Shown in pieces: positions 31,477-41,238 of a DNA stretch of 64,000 nt. Source of the DNA: Tenodera sinensis (taxonomy: Eukaryota; Arthropoda; Insecta; Mantodea; Mantidae); assembly GCA_030765045.1 (NCBI GenBank), contig CM060964.1, positions 277,816,888 through 277,880,887 on the forward strand. Reading direction: 5' to 3'. Below the pieces are notes generated by a model, which saw nothing but the letters and a program-made list of their open reading frames with translations, had not been told where the DNA came from and searched no databases. The translations under genes were made by a program, and so were the position numbers. How positions within the stretch are numbered: the first letter of the stretch is position 1; each line of letters begins with the position of its first letter.

Positions 31477-33440
31477 TTAGGTATTGCTCCTGTACCATTT
31501 CCCAAATTGTTACTTCTGTTTTCCTGCATTAAATCGGGGTTACTTCCTACCATGTTTTTGACCGTGTTAATGGCCTCAACCATTTCCGCATTTTCGGGGG
31601 AATTTCGTCCATTAGAATACCTTTCTTCCTGTCTTGGTGACCTCGGTCTAAACTCATTATCTCCGTTTGTCCAATACCCATCATTTGAATTTCTACTATG
31701 TCCAAAATAACGTCCCCGTCTACCTCGATCAAATCTATTTGTATTCATATAATTCACCCTTATATTTCTTCCCCTTTGATTACCATTTCTATTTTGGTGA
31801 TGCCCTTCCTGGTTATATCTACCTTGATTTTCCCACCGGAATGATTCCATCCTTGGTACTGGTCCTTTATATCTTTCCCTAATCTCACTTCTATTCTGAT
31901 AATACTGTGCCCCTTGCCCGAAAGAATTGACAGTTTCTTTTCCTTCATATTTATTTCCAAATGCGTGTTTTGGCTTATTGACTTCTAAGGCTGATAATAA
32001 TTCGATCATAGCTGCAATGCTATCGGGTCGGGCTATGATTAGGTAGTGTTGAAGCGTTTCCGGAAAATGTGGAGTAACTATATTTATTAGATCTTTTTCA
32101 TCCAAGGGAGGATCCAACATCTTCGATTTTCTCGCTATTCTCATAAAATAGTTGACCATTGATTCCTCCAATCTAGGATTAAATTTTCCATTGCTTAATT
32201 CAACTCTTATATTAGCCTGCCTACTAGCTCCCCAATATCTGGTTAAAAAGATGTTCCTAAAGGTCCTGTAGTCATTATTGTTACCCATAGAAAGGCCTAG
32301 CCAATTAGCAGCATTACCCTTTAGGCATTTTCTTACTATCACCATCTTGTACTCCTCTGGTATACGTTTCACCGTGAAGTACTCTTGTAACCCTTCTAAA
32401 AAGGCTTTAGGATCATCTGAATCTTCATTTTCAAAAACTGGAGGTGTCATTTCATTTAAGACATGGTTAGGCCAATGTAAATTTGAATTGTCACCTGTCC
32501 CTGCACTATTTCTGAGATCAGAATGGGAATTACTGTTACCTCTATTTTGCATCGAAATGTCAGCTGATACACCTGGTATTGCCTCGTTTCTTGCAACTTC
32601 ATTACTAAGATTGTTGTGATTACATGCATTTTCATTTAATTTCAAATTTTCTAAGGCCTCTTTTACCTGAGTAATTTCTGTTACTACCCCTTTTATTTGG
32701 TCTGTAACATCCTCCAAATTTCTAGCCTGCCTTTCATTTTCTACATCAGATCTTTCTATTCTAACTTTACACCCCTGTAACTCTTCTCTAATTTCTTCCC
32801 TTTGTTTGTCTAATCTATATGTTACTTTTTCCCTTTCTTTATCTAATTTTTCACCCACTTGTTGACCTAATTTCTTTTCAGAATTCTTTACTTCTTGCCT
32901 TATTGTCTCTAATTCTCCCTTAACCTGTTCTACCTGTTCTCTATTTTCTTTCACTTCACTACTAACTTTATTAATTTCCTCCCTAACTTCTTCCCTAAAG
33001 GTTTCTAAAGCTCTCTTCTGATTCTCCAATTGCATTCCCAATTCCTGTTGTCCCTTCTCTAATTTCTGTCCTAACTCTATACTAGTTTCATCTATCTTTT
33101 GACTTAACTCTGTACTCATCTTTTGACTTAACTCTGTACTCATCTTTTTCACTGTTCTTAATTCTTTACTATTTTCATCTATCTTTTTACTTAACTCTGT
33201 ACTCATCTTTTTCATTATCGTTTGAAACATATTCTCTATTTCTGACATAAATGCTGGCCTTTCTGAATTACTACTAAACATTTCTGAACTACCTCTAGGT
33301 GTTTCTCTAACGTTCTGATCTTCTACTTCTTGGCATATTCTGCTACCAATTACATTTTGATTAAATTCTTCCATCCTACTTACACTTTTCTCAATTTCCG
33401 GACTGTCAAAACCTATAAAGTCGCTATCACTGTCTTCCAT
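31434..33440 (-). CDS. gag: Element B gag, open reading frame
   Basis: ATG at 33440, stop at 31434, 668 residues. It reads through the place where element A has its nonsense codon (arginine in LIIARPDS). Compared with A it is 33 residues longer, mostly because a KKMSTELSQK-type unit in the coiled coil is repeated (about 33090-33215). The capsid region (PKAFLEGLQEYFTVK) and the arginine/glycine-rich tail with no zinc knuckle are as in A. The slippery heptamer at 31464-31470 is intact. The gene looks able to make full-length Gag. Confidence 0.9.
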   Translation of the reverse strand: MEDSDSDFIGFDSPEIEKSVSRMEEFNQNVIGSRICQEVEDQNVRETPRGSSEMFSSNSERPAFMSEIENMFQTIMKKMSTELSKKIDENSKELRTVKKMSTELSQKMSTELSQKIDETSIELGQKLEKGQQELGMQLENQKRALETFREEVREEINKVSSEVKENREQVEQVKGELETIRQEVKNSEKKLGQQVGEKLDKEREKVTYRLDKQREEIREELQGCKVRIERSDVENERQARNLEDVTDQIKGVVTEITQVKEALENLKLNENACNHNNLSNEVARNEAIPGVSADISMQNRGNSNSHSDLRNSAGTGDNSNLHWPNHVLNEMTPPVFENEDSDDPKAFLEGLQEYFTVKRIPEEYKMVIVRKCLKGNAANWLGLSMGNNNDYRTFRNIFLTRYWGASRQANIRVELSNGKFNPRLEESMVNYFMRIARKSKMLDPPLDEKDLINIVTPHFPETLQHYLIIARPDSIAAMIELLSALEVNKPKHAFGNKYEGKETVNSFGQGAQYYQNRSEIRERYKGPVPRMESFRWENQGRYNQEGHHQNRNGNQRGRNIRVNYMNTNRFDRGRRGRYFGHSRNSNDGYWTNGDNEFRPRSPRQEERYSNGRNSPENAEMVEAINTVKNMVGSNPDLMQENRSNNLGNGTGAIPKNQGNARPGQTRLQ

Positions 33441-33644
33441 TTCTAAGCTATTTACATGTGTTTTTCTACTCACCAAAATTTTCAATATTTTCACTATTTC
33501 ACTTTAACTGCACTTAAACTTGTTCACTACACTTTTCACAGATGTTGACACGCTGGGCACCTTCTTGTCTGCTGGCTCGATGCTGATCTGGTCGTCTTGG
33601 GGGGTTGGTCCATTCTTTCGGCGCCACACGCTGGGATGCCAATT

Positions 33645-34383
33645 TGAAGCTGTATAATCGTTGGTGACGTGACGTTGCCCTTCGATGTAGCTCGCTCCGG
33701 CTAGTTCTGCAAGAAATCTCTTTATCTCGGGTTTGCGTAAGTGTAATGGACAACCCAAGAACAACTTTGCATATCATTTATTTCAAATATTTTCGGGAGA
33801 TATGCCGATTCTATATGTGTATGTAGAGGAATCGCCCTCACATCCACGCAGCACGACCTCCCGTACTGGTCTCTGGTTGAGTAATGCCTCGACGCTTTCT
33901 CTCTTACCCACGCTAAGAAAAACCGTTCTCTTCCTATTTGAATGTCATGACGTCATCCAAGAAAGCCTCGTATCCAAAATGCTATTTCCTTTTCCCGCAA
34001 TTTAGAAATGTCCCTTTCTATTATAACATGTTCTTTTATGAATTTCGAATATATAATTACCTTTTTAGGATTAAACGATGTTTACTTTATATTTTATTAA
34101 ATATATCGCGCGACTTTTAAGGTTGGTAGACTTGACTTTCGAACGTGTATTTAAACTATGTGGTATGACGTCATGACTCGTTAATTTCAAACCAATAATG
34201 CGTTTATACTACAAATTTAACGACTATCATTTACTCATATCTTGCTCACCTTACAACACTTCCGGCTCTATTATCTATTTATGTTATTACTTAACACTTA
34301 TCGCAAATCTCATATCCGGCAATTAAATTAAAACGTGTCTTTTTCAAAAGCCCATTCGATCGGAAATCTAAATTTCGGTATCA
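33645..34383 (-). repeat. Element B 5' LTR
   Basis: 739 bp, TGATACC start at 34383 on the minus strand and GCTTCA end at 33645. CRE palindromes at 33948-33955 and 34166-34173. The primer-binding site follows at 33624-33641. Confidence 0.95.
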
Positions 34384-34387
34384 AAGA

Positions 34388-35022
34388 TATGAGTAAATAA
34401 TAGTCGTTAAATTTGTAGGATAAACACATTATTGGTTTGAAATTAGCGAGTCATGACGTCATACCACATAGTTTAAATACACGTTCGAAAGTCAAGTCTA
34501 CTAACCTTAAAAGTCGCGCGATATATTTAATAAAATATAAAGTAAACATCGTTTAATCCTAAAAAGGTAATTATATATTCGAAATTCATAAAAGAACATG
34601 TTATAATAGAAAGGGACATTTCTAAATTGCGGGAAAAGGAAATAGCATTTTGGATACGAGGCTTTCTTGGATGACGTCATGACATTCAAATTGAAGAACG
34701 GTTTTTCTTAGCGTGGGTAAGAGAGAAAGCGTCTGGACACTACTCAACCAGAGACCAGTACGGCAGGTTGTGCTGTGCGGACGTGAGTGCGATTCCTCTA
34801 CATATACAATCGGCATAGCTCCCGAAAATATTTAAGATGCAATAAATAATATATAAAAAGTTTCCTTGGGTAGTCTATTCAAAAACATCTGCGCGTACCC
34901 GAGATAAAGAGATCTCTTGCAGAGCCGGAGCGAACCACATCAAAGGGCAACACCACGTCACCAACGACATTTAAGCATCAACGGTGAAACATCAAGAAGC
35001 GAAGAACGACTATTAAGCTTCA
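34388..35022 (+). repeat. Element A 3' LTR, right piece
   Basis: 635 bp continuing the LTR from the cut at 28221, ending GCTTCA, followed by CAAC. CRE palindromes at 34454-34461 and 34672-34679. Confidence 0.95.
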
Positions 35023-35099
35023 CAACAACATATTTTGGTACCTTAGTTAAATCTGATAATAAATTAAGCGATCAATAAAAGAAAGAATACAGGCAGGGA

Positions 35100-35520
35100 A
35101 TGAGCTTATTATGCAAATAAAAAGATTTTCTCTAATGGAATAATAACCAGAAATACTAAACTCAATGTTTATAAACCATTAATGACCAGTAGTAAACTAT
35201 GGGTCTGAGGTTTGGTGTACCGCAATGAACAATGAACGATGAATGATGAAAAGGCTTTGCGATCTTTCCAGAAAAGAATACTCAGACAAATTTAATTTAA
35301 AAAGTGAGTCAATTAATAACACTAAACAACACCTACATTGTATGTTGTTTAGTGTTACTGACTCACCTTTTAAATTAAATTGATTATAACAACACTGTTT
35401 TCAAACTTCTATGAAAGGAAGAAAGGAAGATACTCAGACAAATGTTTGTACCTGTAAATAATTGTGGTGCACAGAACTGGAGAGTGAGAAACAATCAGGA
35501 AATAAATTATTGAACAGAAG
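35100..35520 (+). pseudogene. Fragment of a third LINE type (reverse transcriptase thumb region)
   Basis: Around the Penelope-derived insertion (35292-35429) the plus strand reads TMNDEKALRSFQKRILRQMF and then NNCGAQNWRVRNNQEIN, the familiar end of RTE/Craft-like reverse transcriptases (LRRIF.PV....WR.R.N.E). Both halves join at the duplicated target ATACTCAGACAAAT. Heavily truncated. Confidence 0.55.
35292..35429. mobile_element. 138 bp palindromic Penelope-derived insertion, 14 bp target duplication
   Basis: Left and middle parts are inverted copies of the 3' end of the Penelope-like element at 39739-41227 (GTTTAGTGTTACTGACTCAC and its complement), and the right part is the reverse complement of that element's 5' start (AACACTGTTTTCAAACTTCT). 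ATACTCAGACAAAT is duplicated at 35278-35291 and 35430-35443. Confidence 0.8.
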
Positions 35521-35624
35521 TAAACAGTATGTGCATTGCATATGATGTTGGTATTTTGCTATTTTAAAGCATAAGCACAACATTGCTCTCACAATGAAGA
35601 GAGAGAGAGAAAAAAAAGAAGTTC

Positions 35625-35720
35625 ACCTATCTCCGGGTTTGAACTTGGTTTTTTGGGTCTATTAGGTCCACAGTCAGTCGTCATAACCGCACGACCAAAC
35701 CAGATGTTCTAGTACTGCCT
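35625..35720 (-). repeat. tRNA-derived SINE head
   Basis: On the minus strand: box A-like TGGTCGTGCGGTTATGACG and box B GGTTCAAACCC with tRNA-like spacing. No intact cloverleaf is evident. Confidence 0.5.
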
Positions 35721-36069
35721 TATATTTCTGTAGCTGCTTGTCACAACCTGTTATCCATTGCAGTGGCGTGCAGCCACATGCTAAGTCTCCAATTTAAGTG
35801 ATTTTGGTAGCGCTACAATTCAGAAATGCTTCTTCAGAGAGACAGCAGACAGGCTTTACTAACTTCCTAATAAGCACTATTTTGATTCCAGTGAATAATA
35901 TTGACATATTTCTTTCTGTTTATGATTTATTGGTCACAATTTTTAGTTACTTTGAATACGTATAACTTATTAACTTGACTTATTAGCTTATTAATTTGAT
36001 AATCTCAAATTGATTGTCTATGAACCCTCTACTACCAGTAAAATTCGTGTGGTGTTATCCATTTATACC

Positions 36070-36073
<4 letters not shown>

Positions 36074-36127
<54 letters not shown>
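36074..36127. repeat. TA microsatellite
   Basis: More than 24 uninterrupted TA units. It causes the tyrosine/isoleucine-rich short frame over it. Confidence 0.95.
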
Positions 36128-36130
<3 letters not shown>

Positions 36131-36200
36131 CTTCTATACTTTAATACCTACTCTTTAGTATGTATTTATTCTTGTAATTTGCTTACTGCCTCACTTATAA

Positions 36201-36627
36201 AGGGCAATTCCTACCTAGAGTAATATGCTCATTAGGTTCTTCTATATAAATAAATCGGTAAAAATATTTCAAGGTTAATATCAAACAGTATATTATTAAA
36301 ATGCTATTTTCAGGATTACAAATAACCTGATTGTTTCATCCAAACCCTGGATATAGTTCACACAAAAACATGCAGGCAAAATTGATGTTTGGAAAGGTGA
36401 TGATGGAGCAATTGGTGGAATGAGTGGCAAGGGAAACCATAGAACCACACATTTTTGTGTGAAGTATATCCAGGGTGTGGATGAAACAATCAGTTTATTT
36501 GTAATCCTGAAAATGGGATTTTAATAATGTACTGTTTGATATTAAGTTTTAAATATTTTTATTTATTCATTTATTTATTTATATAGAATGTCCCAATGAG
36601 CATATTGCTCTAGATAGGGACTGCCCT
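36201..36627. mobile_element. Foldback MITE just upstream of an LTA4H exon
   Basis: Arms of about 185 bp mirror each other: AGGGCAATTCCTACCTAGAG on the left against AGGGCAGTCCCTATCTAGAG from the right, and inner TTTCAGGATTACAAATAACC against its mirror, with a short loop (about 36385-36445). It ends 87 bp before the exon acceptor. No coding. Its transcript would form a strong hairpin within the intron. Confidence 0.8.
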
Positions 36628-36713
36628 AGATGATGTGAATAATTGTGAAAGAAATAATAAGAACACTGTATTTAAAACAGTAAGTGTTGAATGCATATGT
36701 GATTGTCTTTCAG

Positions 36714-36923
36714 GCTGGTGATCGTTCTCTTGCCAATTTTGTTACGGCTCATGAGATAAGCCATAGCTGGACTGGCAACCTGGTAACAAACAGAAACTTT
36801 GAGCACTTCTGGCTTAATGAGGGCTTCACTATGTTTGTAGAACGCAAGATAATTGGCAGAATGAATGGGGAAAGGGCAAGGCATTTCTCTGCTATCGGTG
36901 GCTTGAAGGATCTCAAAGATGCT
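36714..36923 (+). CDS. LTA4H: LTA4H-type M1 metallopeptidase, zinc-site exon
   Basis: A 210 bp exon in phase 0 at both ends, between a TCTTTCAG acceptor (ends 36713) and a GTAAGTT donor (starts 36924). It encodes HEISH at residues 13-17 of the exon, the HEXXH zinc motif with its catalytic glutamate, and the third zinc ligand in WLNEG, 19 residues after the second histidine, exactly the M1 spacing. HSWTGNLVTN, HFWLNEG and ERKIIGRMNGE match leukotriene A4 hydrolase better than aminopeptidase B, which has WFGN and WLSEG. The enzyme is a bifunctional epoxide hydrolase/aminopeptidase of the cytosol in vertebrates; in invertebrates mainly the peptidase activity is known. Confidence 0.93.
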
Positions 36924-37118
36924 GTAAGTTGATATAATGTTTTATAACAATTAGTGGCACAAATATGTGGCCTCATATATTAGATAACTTTGAATCCGCA
37001 AAGTATGCTTAGAGTAAAAATTAAAGTAGCTTGTTTTTAGATAGCAATACCTCTTATAAAGAGAAGTAAATTAAGAATGTTGAGTAAAACAATATATAAG
37101 ATACTGTCCCGAATTATT

Positions 37119-37199
37119 TTTGTGTGTGTGTGTGTGTGTGGGTGTGTGGGTGTGGGTGGGGGTGGGCGTGGGCGTGCGTGCGCGTGGGCGTGGGCGTGT
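37119..37199. repeat. TG/GGGTG microsatellite
   Basis: Pure GT units followed by GGGTGGGCGTG-type variants. The strand bias to G could allow unusual DNA structure. Apparent frames across it are artefacts. Confidence 0.9.
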
Positions 37200-37399
37200 T
37201 ATTTAAGTTTAGCATCTTCCAAAGATGCAGCACAAGATTTTCAGAAAATCCCCCCACCCAAAACTATCTTCATGTGAAACATTTTTCAAAATTTTTTTAT
37301 AAAAAAACTAATAATTTTGATTAAAATGCCATTTATTAAAAATATTTACGTGACAAAATGTATATCTTAAATTTTCTGGGAAGAGCCTCTGAAGTACCC

Positions 37400-38150
37400 C
37401 TTCATTCAGAAGGAATTTTATATAAACTTGTATAACTGATAAATGTTAAGTGATACATGAAAACTTGTTGCACAAAAAATATAGATCTCTTTACAACATA
37501 CATATTATATTATAACAAAATGTGTAGTCCGTTTACTTTTCTATCTCTTTAGTTTCCTCTAAATCTTACAAATGCACAATTTCCTTCTCGTTGCTAACAC
37601 AGTTTATAGTCTTTTCTACAATTACAATTCACAATTGTTCTTCCGATAATCTTTCTCAGTCTTTCAATGTCTTTCTCCAGTTTCACTGTCCCTTATATCT
37701 TTACTATTATGATACAATCACTCGCCGACACATACATGCTCGCTGACAGGCTGGCCGATTCACTCTTGTAATTAAAACTAACTGTACACAATGGCTTCAA
37801 TTATCATTCACTCAACTCTAAAAACTGACACCAACTCTCAAAACTGCTCACTGTCTGTCCTATTTATACTGGAACTGGCATGACGTAACCTCCTTCAAGT
37901 TCTTTCCACTGCATGTGTGCATAACTCAGCAAAGAAGTAGCCAGAAGTTTCTGGTGTTATCGCTGTTCGATCACATACACACAGTTGCTAGCTGTCCTTT
38001 AGCCCTGGACCTCCTCAATGCCTCGCTGCCTTTATTACAGTCACGTGCACACACACAACCGCTTGTCATATCCAAGGTCACTCGGCCTCATCTTGCCCGT
38101 ATATTGTTGAACAACCCAATATCACAATATCAAATAATATGTTTTGTGGC
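37400..38150 (-). promoter_or_regulatory. Possible solo LTR or promoter region (minus strand)
   Basis: On the minus strand there is a TATAAATAGG box (about 37858-37869), followed within 20-40 bases by initiator-like GAGCAGTTT and GGTGTCAGT sequence, then a long non-coding stretch, as in arthropod LTRs. AATAAAGG also occurs upstream on that strand. I could not find TG...CA ends or a target duplication, so the call is tentative. Confidence 0.3.
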
Positions 38151-38429
38151 ATAAGCCATTTCCAAGATATCCATTATTTATAGTTCAAATTATTCAATAC
38201 TTTGTAATTCTTTTAAAGTCATATTGATATTCAGTTGTTTCTTGAGATTACATGAAAGGATATGGAGTTTTAAGACCAACATATAACATCCAGGTGTTAT
38301 TTGACTATTACTATTCTCTTTCTATCTGTAACAAAATGTATAAATTAGCTTTTTCTGCAAAGGTTGATCTCAATTAAAATGAAGTACAGTTTAATCTCTC
38401 CATTTCTCTAATTTCTCTATAAAATATTA

Positions 38430-38737
38430 ACCCTTAACATGCTGACCTGTCATGGCATGTAATGCGTCCTCTGATTGGTAATCAGGGGATATGGTCGGTG
38501 AATTTATTTTGATAACTCTCCCGGTCAGGTCGGTGAGACCCGTAAACCAACAGGTGTGGTCCTCCAGACATTCTGGGAGTTGTGAGAGAGCGATGTGACC
38601 GCCAAAACATAAAAATATGGTGCTCTCTTAAAAGTGGTTACTATACTGCTGTTGCTCTATGAGTGAAAAATATTGTAGAGCAAGAGGATTAATGACTTCA
38701 TTGTCAGAAATCCAGCATTAGCTAACAACAACAACAA
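38430..38737 (+). repeat. SINE with AAC tail
   Basis: Ends with TTAATGACTTCATTGTCAGA and a run of AAC units, a diverged copy of the SINE tail at 8252-8291 and 20882-20926. The upstream 250 bp (CCGGTCAGGTCGGTGAGACC and following) is probably the SINE body; the start is uncertain. Confidence 0.5.
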
Positions 38738-39360
38738 CAGTTTAACCTCGTTATGTAAACTCACTTAAGATGAACTTACGGTTAATGTGAAAAAAATATT
38801 GGCCCCAGCAGGAATACATTAGTTCTTATAGAAAGTTTTATTGGTTAACACAAATTTTAGTTAAGGTGAATGAGGAACTCTTTTTCAGTCCCTAGCATAA
38901 TTAAATTTTATTGTAACACAAACTTCTGATCTTACAGTATTTTTAAGTGTTAATTTTTTTCCAAAATGAATACAAGAAACATCACACAAAGCTAACTACC
39001 CATTGTTGACACGTTTCTAATGCATTGTAAATAGGCAGCCACGATTATCGCCTCAACAATCAGCATGTAAAGTAGCTAAATTCAGTTAGAATACTGAATA
39101 AAAATCTACAAACACTAGCATGCAAAACAAGGCAAAGGGGAAACAGATAACTCTAAATGTACAGGTAAAGCTTAAGATTCTAAATTAAGCAGACCGTGGT
39201 ACAAAGAAAACAGCAATTGCAGAGCAGTTTGGAATCCCCAAATCTACTTTATCTAAGATAATTAAGAATCGAGAAAAAATAATTAATGCTGCTGCATCAG
39301 GTTCTGGAAACAAATCTAAATGACTTCTTAGCGCTAAGCATGGTAGACATAGCAAAGATA
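38738..39360 (+). pseudogene. pogo/Tigger transposon left end with transposase helix-turn-helix
   Basis: Begins CAGTTTAACCTCGTTATGTA, a typical Tigger/pogo terminal repeat. From ATG at 39120 it reads KGKQITLNVQVKLKIL, a stop, and then KKTAIAEQFGIPKSTLSKII, the CENP-B-type DNA-binding helices of pogo transposases. The catalytic domain is absent; LINE-b starts at about 39361. Confidence 0.75.
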
Positions 39361-39371
39361 AGGTTACAAAT

Positions 39372-39731
39372 ATGGAAGGTGGGAAACTTATCCATTTTTG
39401 TGAGGAAACTGATCTCATGATTTGCAATGGATGTAAAAGGTCAGATTTAGAAGGGGATTTTACATTTGCTAACAAGAATGGCCAAAGTGTGGTAGATTAC
39501 ATATGTTCATCTGATATTGAAAAGTGGATTTTAGATTTTGAGGTCATGAATACAGTAACATCTAGCTTCCATTTCTCTCTGAGATTAAAATTAGGAGAAG
39601 CAAATACTGATAAGAAGGAAGAATATATAGGGTCCTATAGGTTTGTACAAGTTTACAGATGGAGGGAAGAAAAGTATAAAATATTTTATAATGAATTAAA
39701 TTCAGAAAGAGTAAAAAATACTACAAGATAG
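39372..39731 (+). pseudogene. LINE-b endonuclease, C-terminal half
   Basis: The 119-codon frame reads DLMICNGCKRSDLEGDFTFA, then SVVDYICSSDIEKWILDFEV, corresponding to the F...N..S.VDY block and the strand before the terminal SDH block of LINE endonucleases; here the end reads SSFHFSL. The N-terminal half is missing. Confidence 0.65.
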
Positions 39732-39738
39732 AATAGAG

Positions 39739-41227
39739 ATATCTTTCTTTCATAGAAGTTTGAAAACAGTGTTGTTGTAATTAATTTAATTTAAATATCA
39801 AAGACTTCAAATTAACAGAAGAGGACACCCTTGTCTCCTTTGACGTAAAGTCACTATTTCCCAGTATACCAATAGAAAAGCTCCCATCACTGATCAAAAA
39901 TTGGCTCAAATCACTTGGAATGTCATCGTCAGAAATTGCAGAATACATAGAACTCACCAAATTATGCACAGAACAAAATTTCTTCCAGTTCCAAACAAAG
40001 TATTTCCGTCAAACTTCAGGTTTAGCAATGGGCAACCCTCTCTCGCCATTCTTAGCAGATATTTACATGAGTTCATTGGAAATAAGGATCACAAAAGGTT
40101 TCCCGTGGATGTTCAAACTCTGGCAGCGATACATAGATGACATATTTGCAATAGTTCCAAAAAGAACACATCAGTGACGCATTAAAACTTCTGAACATAC
40201 AGGAAAAAAGTATAAATTTCACAGTGGAAGTAGAAAAAGATAATAAATTACCATTTTTAGATCTAAAATTAATCAAAAACAAGAATAGAATAAATTTCGG
40301 TATTCACAGAAAACCAACACAGACAGACAACTACATAAAAACTAATAGTTACAATCCAAGAAGCCACAAACAAGCAATTTTCAATAGTTTAACACGTAGA
40401 TTGGTGAACATCCCTCTTTCAGCAGAAGAATATAAAACAGAATATTACAAAATAATTGAAATAGCACAAAAAAAAAAAAAAAAAAAAAGGCTTCCCCAAA
40501 GAATTAGTAGATAAAAAGGTAAAACGAGCAGAAAAGGAAAAATTATTAAAAGGAACTACAACTCTCACAGCAGCAAAAACAAAAATGATATTCAAAAAAT
40601 TCACATATCATCCATGGGCCTTTGATAAATTTAAAAAGGTGTTCAAGGAATACAACATTCAGCTAGCACCAGTAAACCATTACTCCATAAAAAACCTACT
40701 ACTTTCAAACATAAAAGATGCTATTCCACCTAACAAAAAATCTGGCATATACCAAATTGAATGCAGTGATTGTAATGAAATATACATAGGAAAAACCAAA
40801 AGAAATTTAGAAATTAGATCCAAGGAACACGTTAGAAACATTAAGAGTAAACAATTAGAAAAATCAGCGGTTGCATTTCACTTTTGGACAAAAAATCATG
40901 ACATAAAGCTAGAACCGAAACTTCTAAAACACATAACCGGAAAACAAGAACTGTCCACATGGGAACAAATCTTTATTTTAAAAAATAGAAACAGAGTATT
41001 TAATTTCGACATTCCTCCGAGAGACATTTTCAGTAAGTTCATCGAACCGCCACCAGAAGAAACACCAGAAGAAGCATCACCATCTGCACCATCAAGCACC
41101 ATGGAAACCCAGTTATTGTCCGGTTGATAATGGAGGAAAGTTACCTTCGAAATGCGTCCCGGAAAAATATGTTATAAGTGTTGTTCAGTGTTATTAATTA
41201 ACTCACCTTTTAAATTAAATTAAAAAA
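39739..41227 (+). mobile_element. Penelope-like element with GIY-YIG endonuclease
   Basis: Flanked by ATAGAATAGAG at 39728-39738 and 41228-41238. Encodes reverse transcriptase and a GIY-YIG endonuclease in the correct Penelope order. Its first 50 bases, inverted, and its last 50 bases are the ones found in the small palindrome at 35292-35429. It is 5' truncated and disrupted. Confidence 0.85.
39780..41127 (+). pseudogene. Penelope-like reverse transcriptase/GIY-YIG endonuclease, broken
   Basis: Reverse transcriptase blocks: SFDVKSLFPSIPI (palm aspartate), TSGLAMGNPLSPFLADIYM, and RYIDDIFAI with the catalytic YIDD. A frame break follows near 40165, then FTVEVEKDNKLPFLDL and FGIHRKPTQTDNYI. 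An 18-base A-run at 40470-40487 breaks the frame again. The last frame (40585-41127) holds SGIYQIECSDCNEIYIGKTK with GIY and YIG motifs and R..EH downstream. The proline/glutamate-rich C-terminus ends at 41127. Penelope elements use this endonuclease for target-primed insertion. Confidence 0.88.
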
Positions 41228-41238
41228 ATAGAATAGAG

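Larger units (their letters stand above)
28222..34383 (-). mobile_element. Gypsy element B, nested in the 3' LTR of element A
   Basis: AAGA occurs on both sides (28218-28221 and 34384-34387), a clean 4 bp duplication. The element is 6162 bp, has LTRs at 28222-29001 and 33645-34383, an open gag and a pol with an in-frame deletion. Its coding part is nearly identical to element A, but the last third of its LTR is clearly diverged, so it is a separate subfamily. The two B LTRs match almost perfectly outside a 41 bp extension in the left one, so B is young and younger than A at this site. Confidence 0.95.
20927..35022 (+). mobile_element. Gypsy element A (Ty3/gypsy-type LTR retrotransposon), split by element B
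   Basis: The element starts with a 779 bp LTR (20927-21705), has gag and pol, and ends with a 3' LTR in two pieces (28078-28221 and 34388-35022, together 779 bp). CAAC flanks both ends (20923-20926 and 35023-35026), a 4 bp duplication. The LTRs begin TGATACC and end GCTTCA. Without the nested element B and its 4 bp duplication the element measures about 7.9 kb. The two LTRs are nearly identical by eye, with a few changes in the last 20 bases, so insertion was recent. No env-like frame follows pol. Confidence 0.95.

Noticed and set aside
36076..36127. Regulatory TATA region
   Set aside because: Simple TA microsatellite in an intron.
37077..37324. Cysteine/tryptophan/glycine-rich small proteins
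   Set aside because: Translation of a TG/GGGTG microsatellite in several frames.
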